DNA from: Parastagonospora avenae f. sp. tritici 18332-5
Taxonomy: Eukaryota > Ascomycota > Dothideomycetes > Pleosporales > Phaeosphaeriaceae
Length of the DNA: 64,000 nucleotides
Direction: 5' to 3'
Assembly: GCA_022559985.1 (NCBI GenBank)
Contig: JAFJTR010000003.1
Span: 1-64,000, forward strand
Each line of letters starts with the position of its first letter. The stretch's first letter is position 1. Both the position numbers and the translations under genes were made by a program. The notes under the pieces are model-generated. The model was not told where the DNA came from and searched no databases. It saw only the letters and a program-made list of their open reading frames with translations. Positions 12,669-22,858 of this stretch are shown one piece after another.

Positions 12669-13316
12669 ATGCTCGCTCTCCTCCCCACCCTCCTCAGCCT
12701 CATTACCCTCTCACACACCCATCCCACAATCACCGATGGCATAGGCCCCGAGGAAATATGGACCATCCCGCGTCTCGACATGCACACGATGTCCACCAAC
12801 ACTGGCCTCCCCGGCAACACCTGGCCGCCCTCCGCGCGCTTCAACTCCACCATATCCTTTGACGTCACTATGCCCGTGCACAACCTGACCTTCCCGTCCA
12901 ACCCGCTCAACAACATCACCACAACCTGCACCGCCTCCTTCTTCAACGGCACGCTCCCCTCCGGCCGCAACTTCTGCGTCCCGCCAGGCCCCACGGAAAT
13001 CCTGTGGTTTGAAATGAGCGCCATTGACGGCATGGAGTCGCGCCGCCCGGAGTTGGCGTTTAGTCTGCAGTTTCATGGAGCGCTGGGGTGGGATGGGGGG
13101 TTTGTTGCGATGACTTGGTTTGATGGGCATCGTCGTGTCACGGCGAATAATGCGAGCGAGGAGAGTGGGTTTTTGACTTGTCTGGAGGGCAGGCCGTTGG
13201 ATGGGTTGAGGTGTGGGATTGGGAGTTATTTGAGTCGCAGGGAGGAGTTGACGGTTGATATTGTGAGGATTGGGGGGCCGCCGATGAATGGGACGGTTGG
13301 GGGAGAGGAAAGGTGA
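12669..13316 (+). CDS. Secreted protein of unknown function
   Basis: A single exon of 215 residues. The N-terminus MLALLPTLLSLITLSHTHP is a signal peptide with likely cleavage near residue 18. The mature part has many N-x-S/T sites (for example FNST, HNLT, NNIT, FNGT) and four cysteines, so it is probably an N-glycosylated extracellular protein with two disulfides. I recognise no domain. Codon use in the first half is strongly C-ending and in the second half more G-ending. A TATA-like palindrome lies about 100 bp upstream. The role could be extracellular or cell-wall related; this is inference. Confidence 0.72.
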   Translation: MLALLPTLLSLITLSHTHPTITDGIGPEEIWTIPRLDMHTMSTNTGLPGNTWPPSARFNSTISFDVTMPVHNLTFPSNPLNNITTTCTASFFNGTLPSGRNFCVPPGPTEILWFEMSAIDGMESRRPELAFSLQFHGALGWDGGFVAMTWFDGHRRVTANNASEESGFLTCLEGRPLDGLRCGIGSYLSRREELTVDIVRIGGPPMNGTVGGEER

Positions 13317-14283
13317 TGGTGAGTGTTGAAGTATGTAGTTGATAGATACGGCGGGGTGATCTGGGGATTCTCATTTCGTCCATTTAAAGGTGAAGAGGAG
13401 TAGGATGGTACAAGGCATCTGTAAAGTGGTTTGATAGAGGCTGTAGTCATGGAGCGCAATAGATTGGACTGTTTGAGTGTAGCTAACGGCATCTTGAATT
13501 GCTTTTTGGCCAACTTGCTTAAAGAGCTGTGTTGTGGATAATACGCATGAAGTATCTCACGTTCCGAGTTTTAGCAAATTGAGGTGTAACAGTCCCACTT
13601 TAGGAATAGCACTCTTCGACCTCTGGAATTCGACCTTTCTCATTTCTCAGAAAAGAAATGTTTGTTACATAGTAGCAAAGAAAATCTACAGGGGTTAGTC
13701 AGTGATTGATTATAATGTTCTTCGCCGTCTCTTCCTTCTAACTCGGTCAAATCTGCCCAGTTCCACAAGACTTTCTGCACAATTAAATCTAGACCCACCG
13801 TCCCATGCAAGAGATATCGTTGTTGTGGTGATTGCGGAGTGTGGAGACATGATCGGCAGCCGTTTTTCGCTAGTCAGGTACACCACACCTGCTGTGCGCG
13901 CAATGGCTTTCGCACTGTTTCATCTCCATCTTTGGGCTGAATAACAGCAGCTGAACGAGATACTACCTCGACCCATGGCTTCTCAAGATGTTGTTCTGGG
14001 TCCTCAATTGATGCATCTAAGCTGTTTAGGCGTTGAAGATATGTCTGCCAGCGCATCATACGTTTAGTTACTACGCAGTGGTGCGATTGTGCCGACCTGT
14101 CGGATTTGACCTCGCAACGCGCGAGTGTGCTACTACAGGTAGACCATGCAAAACAAGACGCAAACGGTTGTTTGTCTCGACGCGTAACATGACTTCCATC
14201 TTCCTTGCTCCTCGTTCGTACTTTTCTTCCTTTTGTTAGCCATCCCATCTTTTTCATTCTTTCGCATACCCTAGTCATTCATC
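13317..14283. other. Intergenic, 967 bp
   Basis: No gene supported on either strand. Small open frames (13702-13944, 14033-14239) show no motif or coding bias. The stretch before 14284 is pyrimidine-rich, as in many fungal promoters. Confidence 0.55.
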
Positions 14284-14977
14284 ATGATTCCCAATTTTGC
14301 ATCATTTGTGTTCATCATGCTTTTTGCAAGCGATATATGGGCAGTGTATGGTATTGGCCTTCAGCCAAATTCCATAGTGTGCGAGGTAGGTAGGAATGCC
14401 GTATATACATGATTGCGACTGACGGATAACCTAGGATTGTCAAGTCGCCTCTGGCCATTTGATAGCTACGAAGGTGTTTGAGACGCCCGTACCTGCACTG
14501 TCGACAGCTGCAACAACTCAAATATATGCGTCACCACTTGCCACTCCAGCACCAGCCGCACCACCAGCGAGCCTCCATGGTCCCACCGCCTCTAACACAC
14601 ACGGCCTCAGCGATGGCGTGAAAGCCGCCATCGGAATCAGTGTCGTGGTGATCATCGTCCTCCTCCTCGCCTTCCTCGTCTTAGGTATACCTCAGATCCG
14701 AAGTAGGCGGCGGGCACAAGCGCTGCAACGTGCAGTAGAAGAAGTAGAACGAGGAGTCGAGATGCAGAAACCGGCGGAGCATGGCAGTGAAGCTATGAGC
14801 GACGGCAAAGAAAACATGGTGCTTGAGAGTCGGGTAGAGATCGTTGTGGACGATGGCGCAAGTGAACGAAACGTGGTGGACACATGGGACGGGTGGAACG
14901 CGACGTATGAAGACGATGATGCCCATGGTGTTGAGCGAGGAAGACAAGGTATGAGCCTGCCTAGGAGGGAATACTGA
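14284..14977 (+). CDS. Small single-pass membrane protein with signal peptide
   Basis: Two exons (14284-14385, 14435-14977), 214 residues; the 49-bp intron has a CTGAC branch site and joins VCE to DCQV in phase 0. Residues 1-20 form a hydrophobic signal peptide. An outer Pro/Ala/Ser/Thr-rich stretch follows, then one transmembrane helix at about 97-118 with a dibasic stop-transfer (RSRRR), and an acidic cytosolic tail of ~95 residues. This layout resembles fungal surface-sensor or Mid2/WSC-like proteins, but no WSC cysteine pattern is present, so I leave it unnamed. The open frame continues past its TGA stop into the next gene, noted under findings. Confidence 0.6.
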
Positions 14978-15355
14978 TTGCTGAGGGCGATCACTCTGTC
15001 CTGGTTGGGGAGGTGCCAACGGTGGGTGTGTTGGCGGCTGCTCCTTGTTCTTATAAGCATCGCGCGCGAGCTTTGTGGGAGTAACTTGCATCATCCGGTT
15101 ACTGAGTGTCTCTGTAAAGAGTTGGTTGGGAGTTCAAGAGTCAACCATATTTCCGATGGCATCTGCTTACATCTTGGAAAAGCTACTGCGCAGCCCGATA
15201 TCACCTTCCTTGTGTCAGACTGCACCTCACCTCATCTCACTTCACGTAGGTCGCTTACTCATTGCTTTCGCATTGCGTGCCCTCCATCATTGATTCCAAA
15301 TCAAAACGTACGCACTATTCTATTACATTTCACGTATACGACGATTCCACAAGCC
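14978..15355. other. Intergenic, 378 bp, open in frame with both neighbours
   Basis: Separates the membrane protein from the JmjC-like gene. It has no stop in the frame shared by both genes, but its translated composition (Leu, Ser, His, Cys rich) does not look coding. Most likely 3' UTR plus promoter. Confidence 0.5.
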
Positions 15356-16693
15356 ATGAATTCAGACCAACAGGATCATCACATGACTGGCCAAAGTCTA
15401 TCGCCGCAACCTGCAGAGCCTCATCCGCCGAACCCGACTGTCGCCGAACTTCAGACGTGTCCGGGACCGAGTACTGTTGGATTACAGATCATCGCTAACA
15501 AGGCCCGATGCCTTGATCCGAACAACGACGATATTGCGCGTGCATTCAAACCTATGCTTAAATGTCGTAATGATAAAGGCCACAAAAAGGGCACGGCATT
15601 CACTCTCTCCCTTGATGGTGGCATGTATGAGAAGGACGTGCCAACTGTTCCTACCCTGGACCGATTGGGAGGCCCGCCTCACATGCACCCACAGTGGTTG
15701 AGTAAACTCGTTCGGCACAACATGCCTCGAAAATATAGCGCGATCTTCTGCCCCGGACTTCAGTATCAAGGCGATGCGGATCAAAACCTCGTCGAACTCG
15801 TCCATTACATTCAATATGAAGACGTGCAACCCCACCGCACGTTGACGAGCGTTATTTTCGACACACCAATTACACAGGAACTTGCGAAGCCACGAATGTC
15901 ACACGAGCCCACAGCGAGTATTTTCCCACATAAACTCAGCAACGCCATGTCGATCATGCCTCGGGGTTCAACCTTGCCTCTCGAATGGAGCCCGTTAACG
16001 CATACTGCGGAGATACACCTCCTCAGCGGCGTCCGAGTTTATTTCGTCTGGCCACCACAGAAGAACAACATATCTTGTTTATATAAGTATCTGAAAGGTA
16101 TTATTTGCGAAGAACTACAGGCATTGACCTTGGAGGAATTGGAAAACGGTATCACCTTTGTCCAGCGTCCAGGCCAGGTCGTGACTCTGCCGCCATATTG
16201 CCCAACGATGGTGTTCGCAACGAAGAACAGTGCGGCGATACCGTTTGGCTTCCGCCACATCGAGACCCTACCTCTGCGAATACGATACCTTCCACTTTTG
16301 GTTCACATAGGGGCAACTAATCCGTATGACAATTGCCGATACACTGCACTGCTCGAAGCTCAAGTGAATGAGCTATACGAAGACCTCGAAACCTTCCTAG
16401 GGAGCGAGGTAGAAGCCGAGTCACACAGGCATCTCGTGGTGATGGAAGCGCTGGCCGCTGAGTGGGACGATCTAGTTGAATGGCTTCTATATCGACTCGG
16501 AAAGTTCATACCACCGCAGCGATGGCAGCACTGGTTCAGCTCTATTCCAGCGCTATGGGAACGTGCAATGCATTTCCATCGCATGGAAGTGTGTCCCATG
16601 TGCAAATGGACAAGGGAGTTCTGGGCTGAAGGGTCAGCGCGATTCCATATCGCGATGAACCACTGGCAGGAGAACGCTATTCGTTTTGCGTAA
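15356..16693 (+). CDS. JmjC/cupin-like protein with degenerate metal site
   Basis: A single exon of 445 residues starting MNSDQQDHHM. The central part (about residues 200-310) reads like a JmjC-type double-stranded beta-helix: a strand with HLLSGVRVYFVWPP, then PGQVVTLPPYCPTMVFAT, matching the usual spacing of the two metal-binding halves. The expected His-x-Asp and the distal His are not visible; Leu/Trp and Thr stand in their places. If the fold call is right, it is probably not an active Fe(II)/2-oxoglutarate oxygenase. The C-terminus carries CPMC and then HIAMNH, a C2H2-like zinc-binding pattern. Similar uncharacterised fungal proteins exist from memory; function unknown. The frame is open upstream but the first sensible ATG is at 15356. 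Confidence 0.6.
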   Translation: MNSDQQDHHMTGQSLSPQPAEPHPPNPTVAELQTCPGPSTVGLQIIANKARCLDPNNDDIARAFKPMLKCRNDKGHKKGTAFTLSLDGGMYEKDVPTVPTLDRLGGPPHMHPQWLSKLVRHNMPRKYSAIFCPGLQYQGDADQNLVELVHYIQYEDVQPHRTLTSVIFDTPITQELAKPRMSHEPTASIFPHKLSNAMSIMPRGSTLPLEWSPLTHTAEIHLLSGVRVYFVWPPQKNNISCLYKYLKGIICEELQALTLEELENGITFVQRPGQVVTLPPYCPTMVFATKNSAAIPFGFRHIETLPLRIRYLPLLVHIGATNPYDNCRYTALLEAQVNELYEDLETFLGSEVEAESHRHLVVMEALAAEWDDLVEWLLYRLGKFIPPQRWQHWFSSIPALWERAMHFHRMEVCPMCKWTREFWAEGSARFHIAMNHWQENAIRFA

Positions 16694-17472
16694 CATCCCA
16701 GAGGAAGCTCCTTTTCGACTCACCCTCTGAGAGTAAAGTACAATTCATTCTTTTGTAGCAACTCTGCAAATCACGTCGAACATGCCGTCCTCTATTCTTT
16801 GCCCACGTGCCTTGATGTACGTCAATGCTCTACACGGTCAGATTGGGGAAATGCAGGTTTCGATATTGCGATAGTCTATCATTTCGTGTCATTCGGTTGA
16901 TACGGTAAGCTAAGTGTCTTGTCAAACGATAAGCAATGCAAGCTGTGGTCATCTAATCGTGGCTGACAGCGATCTGCCTTCCTTCCCGAATCGTACGTTC
17001 GCTTCGGTCAAACGTGATGCCAAGTCACAGCACGCCATGTATCGTACACCACGGGACCAAACGCTGTAGCCCTCGGAGGCCTCGATTCGGACCTATTGCG
17101 CGGCCAAGGCGCGCCACTCTTGACGTTCATCATGCCTGCCCAGTATGGTCTAGCGTCCCGGCTCCGGACCTATGAGAAACACCTCATCAGTTTCCGCCTC
17201 CATGCGCCAAGTCGGTGCTGATATTACACGGCCAAACAAGTGATTCGTATCTCCTCCGAATGCACATCTCCCGCAAATGCATCAGGCACCCCCAGGAATA
17301 TGGAACAGGGACCTGCCTAATGCATACGGTACCTTGGTGGGCTGGTGTAAATAGCGGAGATCAGACGAGTTGGGCAGGTGAAATATACGCGTACAACATG
17401 AGCAGAGCATAAAAGCAGAGAAGAATCCTCGGGAAACAAACCACTCAAGCACGGTTGTCGTTTCTTGCAATC
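16694..17472. other. Intergenic, 779 bp
   Basis: Between the JmjC-like gene and the carboxypeptidase, same strand. No gene seen. A TATA-like CATAAAAG lies at about 17409, some 60 bp before the carboxypeptidase ATG, and is the likely core promoter. Confidence 0.55.
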
Positions 17473-18770
17473 ATGAAGTTCCTCCTTACTTCGGCGCTGC
17501 TTGCGTCCACGACTTTGGGCTCGGTCGTTCCAAGAGCTGGACAGAAGGTCGACTACAATGGCTTCAAGGCTCTTCGCATCACCTTGCCAGAGGGCTCCGA
17601 GAGCGTCAAGGCTCAGGTTGAGGACCTCGTTGCCCACGTTCTCAACCCTGGCAAGTCTGCTGAGCTCGACGTTGTCGTTGCGCCCCAGGATGTCGAGGCT
17701 CTGAACGCTCTGGTCGGAGAGAGCAAGGTCATTACCGAGGACGTCGGAGCTGTTCTTGCAGATGAGGGCGAGGTGTCAACCTACGCTGGTCAGTCGACTT
17801 CCGAAATTCATCATGCGGGGTATACTAACTTTCCTCAGTGCCATCAGAGTCGTGGTTCACCGCCTACCACCCATACGCCGACCACCTTCAATTCTTGCGA
17901 GACTTGCAGGCCGGCTACACAGGCAACTCCGCCATCATCACAGCCGGAACCTCCGTCCAAGGCCGCACCCTTACCGGTATCCAAATCTGGGGAAGTGGAG
18001 GCCGCGGATCCAAGCCAGCGGTCATCATCCATGGTAACGTCCATGCCCGCGAATGGATCACATCCATGACCACCGAGTACTTTGCCTGGCAACTACTGAC
18101 CAAGTACTCCTCGGACGCAACAATCAAGTCCCTCGTCGACAAGTTCGACTTCTACATCACCCCCATCGTCAACCCAGACGGCTTCGTCTACTCGCAGACC
18201 ACCGACCGCCTCTGGCGCAAGAACCGCTCTGTCGTGTCCGGCAACTCCTGCGTCGGCACAGACATCAACAGGAACTGGCCCTACAAATGGGAACTCACAA
18301 ACGGCGCCTCCACAAACCCCTGCTCCGAAACCTACAAGGGCACTTCGGCAGGTAACACCCCCGAGAACCGCGGTGTTGTTGCACAAGTGAACCAACTGCG
18401 TGACTCGCGCGGTATTCGCTTGTATCTCGACGTCCACTCGTACGGCCAGTACATCCTCTCGCCGTACGGCTACGACTGCAGCGCGCGCCCGGAGAACAAC
18501 GCGCAGCACCTGTCCATCGCGCAGCGCGCCGCCGCCGCGATCCGCGCCGTGTCCGGCACGGCGTACACGACTGGCCCATCGTGCTCGACGTTGTATGCGA
18601 CGACGGGCAGCTCGACGGATTACACGGATGTCACGGGTAATGCGACGTACTCGTACACGTATGAGTTGAGAGACAAGGGCACGTTTGGGTTTGTTTTGCC
18701 CGCGAATCAGATTCAGCCGACTGTTGTGGAGACGTGGGCGGGTTTGGTGAGCATGTTGAAGGATGCTTAG
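17473..18770 (+). CDS. Secreted zinc carboxypeptidase A-type (MEROPS M14A)
   Basis: Removes C-terminal residues from peptides outside the cell; made as a zymogen. Two exons (17473-17788, 17839-18770; 50-bp intron with TACTAAC branch), 415 residues. Signal peptide at residues 1-16, then an activation propeptide of about 95 residues, then the catalytic domain from about residue 115. Zinc ligands are visible: HAREW gives His174 and Glu177, and LDVHSYGQ gives His305. The catalytic Glu381 lies in ELRDKGTFGF. The N-R-N-W substrate-binding motif (DINRNWPYKW) is also there. Length and architecture match fungal metallocarboxypeptidase A. The specificity (aliphatic/aromatic or basic) cannot be told from sequence by eye. 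Confidence 0.93.
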
Positions 18771-19028
18771 GGGGATGTACTTCTACTACAAAGTGTATAT
18801 AGTGTAGAACCATGCAATTGACAAATGTGTAACATTCTTGAAATCGTTGATGTGAGGTGCTTGCAGTTGAGACGGATGCGAAGATCAAACGCTGTGACAT
18901 CGCACATTGAAATTGAAAATATGTTTACCGGCATTCTGGTCCTACAAGCATTGAAGAGCTTCATAGTTTCGCTCCCGCATCCCTGATAGCCTTCAGCACC
19001 ACCTCTTACCACAAATATTAACCAATAC

Positions 19029-20043
19029 TCACATATGCTTATGGAAGAAATCCAACACCATCTTATACCCTTTCTCATACGCCTTCTTCACTTTCTCCTG
19101 CTCCAAATCGCCCCTCGCCGCCATCCACCCATGCACCTGATCCGGGAACCACTCGACCACATTCGGTGTCTTAATGCCCTTCTGCCACTGCTCGACATCC
19201 TCCTTGCTCTCATCGCCCGACGGGAGCATGATGTAAGGAATCTTGACGCCGGGCGCGTCGTCGCCGGCAACCATGGCGGGATGGCATGCGGCCGCGACTT
19301 TGAAGGGTGTGCCTTCCATTGAGGAGAGATTGACGATCTGCCAAAATCAGAACGGATTTCAGGACTGCAAGATAAAATAATAGACTCACCTTCCCACCCC
19401 AACAATACCCCATAATCGCCCACTTCTCCACACCCCTACTCTCCCCCAACTCCTTCACGATCTTCGGAATGCGCGGCAGCGTCTTGGGCGGCGCGGCTTT
19501 CGTCTCAAAGAACTCGCCCAGCTTCTTGCCCTTCTCCTCGTTGTCCGGCGGGTACCAGGAGATATCCGCAGGCTGGCCCTCGAAGAAGTCTGGAATGAAG
19601 ACTTGGTATTTGGTATCGTCAGTGTAGGCGAGGATGTCTGCGCCTTGGAGCGTCTGGTTGAAAAAGCCGAAGATGTCGTAGACGACTAGGATACCTGTCT
19701 TTGCGTCTTTGGGGCCGGTTGCGTCTGGTGGGGGTTAAGTTAGGTGTGGGATGGGGATGGGTGGGAACTGACAGGTTTTGAGGCCGTCGACTTCGATATA
19801 GTCGCCTTTGGGGGTGTAGCCTTTGCTGACGACGGCGGGCGTGTTGCAGCAGGCTTGCGATTGTGTGGATGCCGAGGACATCTTTGCGATTTGCTTCGTC
19901 ACGAAGCTCTTATCGGGGGTAGGTGACTTGGTGTAGCTTTTGATGGATCGGGTAACTGCAATTGGTGTTCGCGAGATAGACAAAAGTGACGGCTTTGCGA
20001 TTGAAACTCGAAGAACAGGTGTATGACGAGATAAGACTCGCAT
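19029..20043 (-). CDS. Dienelactone hydrolase family protein
   Basis: Alpha/beta hydrolase of the dienelactone hydrolase family. Three exons: 19773-20043, 19390-19724, 19029-19337 (introns 48 and 52 bp), 304 residues. The nucleophile elbow GYCWGGK gives Cys198; Asp244 in SGDESK and His271 in DQVHGW complete the Cys-Asp-His triad of the family. Residues 1-54 are Arg/Ser/Thr rich without acids until Asp44 and look like a mitochondrial presequence. A second ATG at 19881 (MSSASTQSQACC) matches the usual start of cytosolic homologues, so two forms are possible. The natural substrate is unknown; many fungal members are annotated only by family. Confidence 0.88.
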
Positions 20044-20525
20044 TATGTATGCTTCCGGTATTTGTCAAGCTGGTCGTTGCTACTTCATAGTGGGGCGCGA
20101 ACGACGGAAGCTACCCCGCAAGAATGATGTCACGGAATGCATCATGTTGGTGTCTCTGGGAAGACCCGTAGTAGCATTCATGATAGAAACCACGAAGTAT
20201 GAAAATTTGGTGTTTTGACTTCGTGATATTAAGATTTGTGGATGCCTGCGTTCTGTTTTGATTTAAAGTTTACTTGTGCTACCAATCGCATGCGGGATGC
20301 CTGTAATATGCATGATGCATGATGCACGATGGATGACGAAAATTTAACACCGAGCTTTGAAACATGGCAATTAAATGATCGCTCACGCAAGAGAATCATA
20401 GAGGTATGCAAGCGTGCGAAAAGTGTAGACCATGTACCTTATACAGCGACGCGGAGACGACAATCACACCAAAAGGCACACTTTGTGTTCATTCGCATCG
20501 CCGATGTGATACAGGATGTATTCAA
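20044..20525. other. Intergenic, 482 bp
   Basis: Upstream of the hydrolase gene and downstream of the ankyrin-BTB gene (both minus strand). Around 20305-20335 there is a short run of ATGCATGATGCATGATGCA-like repeats. No gene seen. Confidence 0.55.
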
Positions 20526-22527
20526 CTATGCATCCAGGTTCAGCCGTTCCAGTAACGCATCGATCTTGCCCAGCAGGACCTGATAGTTCATTGCGTCTTG
20601 CAAGAACTCATCTCCAACTTCTTTACCATCCAGTGTCCGTATAGTACCAGCGGCAAGCTGCTCCTGGACAAGCATCGTAGTCTTCTCAGGAACCTTATCC
20701 TCAAGTGCAAAGTCGCCCATGGAGTCCACAAGATCGCCTTCGGTGGCGTCAGCCACCGCTTGGATGGCTGCAGACTCGTCCATCATCTCGTCCAAACCAC
20801 TATCCTCAAAACGTAGTCTAAATCGTTCGCTTAAATAGAACCTCAGGTCGTCTATTAGTTCAACAGTGTCCGTCTCTTGACGAGCCTTGACTCTATTCGC
20901 AGACTCCAACACCAACTCCGCGAATTCCGGTTGATCAATGTAGTGTTCCAGACGGTACGCAATATATCTGGCTGCAAATTCCTCCAAACGTTGGACACGA
21001 GTATCCCACCCAGCTCGCATAACCTCGTATATATCGACAGCCTCATCAGCATCGGCGTCGGTCGCACCACGTGGATTATCCGCCTCGACAGCCGACGTAG
21101 AGCCATTCCCGAGCGCAGAAATAATAATTGCAGCACGTTGCTTCAGTTTCTCGATAAACAATTGGTCCGCAGTAAAGAGGACGTCGATGGCAATATCGAG
21201 GCCGAAATCGGCTTTTTCGGTGTACATGAAGGTCAAAATCGTCTCCAGGACTGCTGGTGAGCAATCGATCGTGATGATCTGCAGGTGCGGCGTGTCCTGA
21301 GCCTCTTTGAATTGTGAGCTGAACATAGTCAGGAAGTACTCTGAGCGCAGGAGCATGGCGCGGTGGGCTGGGTATATTGTCGACCTCCTGGGTGTCCTAT
21401 GCCGTGACGGTGAGCGCGATCTTACTGGACCTACGGGTATTCCAAGTAGTGCTCCTGGGATGTTCCGCACGGGTGGGGAGGATGATTCTGATGGCCCAGG
21501 AGAACGGTCTGTTTTGTCCTCGTCACCCTCTTCGTCCTCATCTGCGCGTAGTAGGATATCGGCGAAGATGCTGTTGTCTCTATCCCATCTTATCTTGTCC
21601 ACTTTGTCGGTGTCTACCGTTGTCTGGTGCCGCAGTACGTTGTTGCGAAACCAACTATCCATCTGATCTCTGCCCCTCTCCAGCTCTTCGCCACGACGCT
21701 GCCTTAGTAGCCGCCTATCTGATACTTCGGTTATGTCCTCGAAAAGACGCTCTATTTCTAGTTGCCTCCCCACTTTTTCTATACCGCTGAGGACCACTAG
21801 CTCTTGCTCATCACTGAGACCAAACAGAGCCCTCCGCACCGAAACTTCTTGGAAGTAGAGATATTGCAGTGCCACGCCCAACGCCTCTGCAGGCGTTGTG
21901 TCTGGTAGCTTCCATGTTGTCGTCGACGGCGCGGCTGCGAGCTTCTTTGCAAAATACGGAGATCGGGCTGCTAGTATAAACTTGTGAAGGTGGAATTCTT
22001 CGTCGTATGCGGTAATCGTGATATCGGTCGTCTTTGGTTCAGATCGGGTGAGGAGGGAGGTGATGTGTGCAGCGAGCGGTTGCAGAGGGTTTGTCGACTT
22101 CGCATAGTCGTAGGATAGCAAGAGATTCCGTATGCGATCGTTAAGGGCGTTATATAGGCAGCGCTCGCCTTGAAAGGTGTCGCGCTCGCACAATGCACCA
22201 TTCTCGAGGAGCAGGCGGATCACTTCGTAGTGTCCGCATAGACTAGCCTTCATGCACAGCGGTCAGTACCCCGACAGCAAGCTGCAGATAGGCAAAACCT
22301 ACTAGAATGAGAGGCGTGTAGTCGAATTTATCCCGTGCATTTATGTTGACGCCTTCAGAAATCTTCTCCTGGCACACCTTCAAGTCTCCCCTCCGACATG
22401 CCTCACAGAATGCTCGAAAGTCGTCGGACAGGTCTAGCGGGTTTTCCTCCTTGAGATGCCCTGCTGAAATAGCCTGTGCCTCGGTCGCGAGTGCAGCCTC
22501 AATCTCGTACTTCTTCTTGACGTCCAT
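20526..22527 (-). CDS. Ankyrin-repeat and double BTB/POZ protein (ABTB1-like)
   Basis: Two exons (22303-22527 and 20526-22247; 55-bp intron), 648 residues. The splice joins TPLIL to ASLCGHYEV, restoring an ankyrin repeat. Order: short N-terminal region, one to two ankyrin repeats (about 25-120), a first BTB domain (about 145-240, with FHLHKFILAARSPYF), an acidic Ser/Pro linker, a second BTB (about 340-430, with IYPAHRAMLLRSEYFLTMF), then a helical C-terminal region. This is the layout of ABTB1/BPOZ proteins, which serve as substrate adaptors for Cullin-3 ligases in animals and have fungal relatives. It shares a 331-bp divergent promoter region with the NIMA kinase gene. Confidence 0.87.
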
Positions 22528-22858
22528 CGTGGCGAATGCAAAAAGAACATCAAGGCGTCTGAATCTTTGAATGAATCGAACTATGACGGTGGCGGCGGCT
22601 TATCGATAAGGATGTAAGCGTGTTGCCAGGGCCAGGCCGCGGCTCAAATTGGCGTGCAGCGTGGTTGCTGGTCCAACGCGTGTCATAATACAAGGTTCCA
22701 AACATCCAAGGATAGTCCTGAACTAGGACCACCAATTCATCCCACCAGCCTACTAAGCATTGCATACTCTCGCCCAACCCACTAACACGCCAGCATTTCC
22801 TCCTCCCTTAAAAGCATACTTCTTTGCATGTTTCCTGCACAATAGCACTACCTTAATC
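22528..22858. promoter_or_regulatory. Divergent promoter region, ankyrin-BTB / NIMA kinase
   Basis: 331 bp between two start codons on opposite strands. No TATA box is obvious. No other gene fits. Shared regulation is possible but not shown. Confidence 0.5.
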
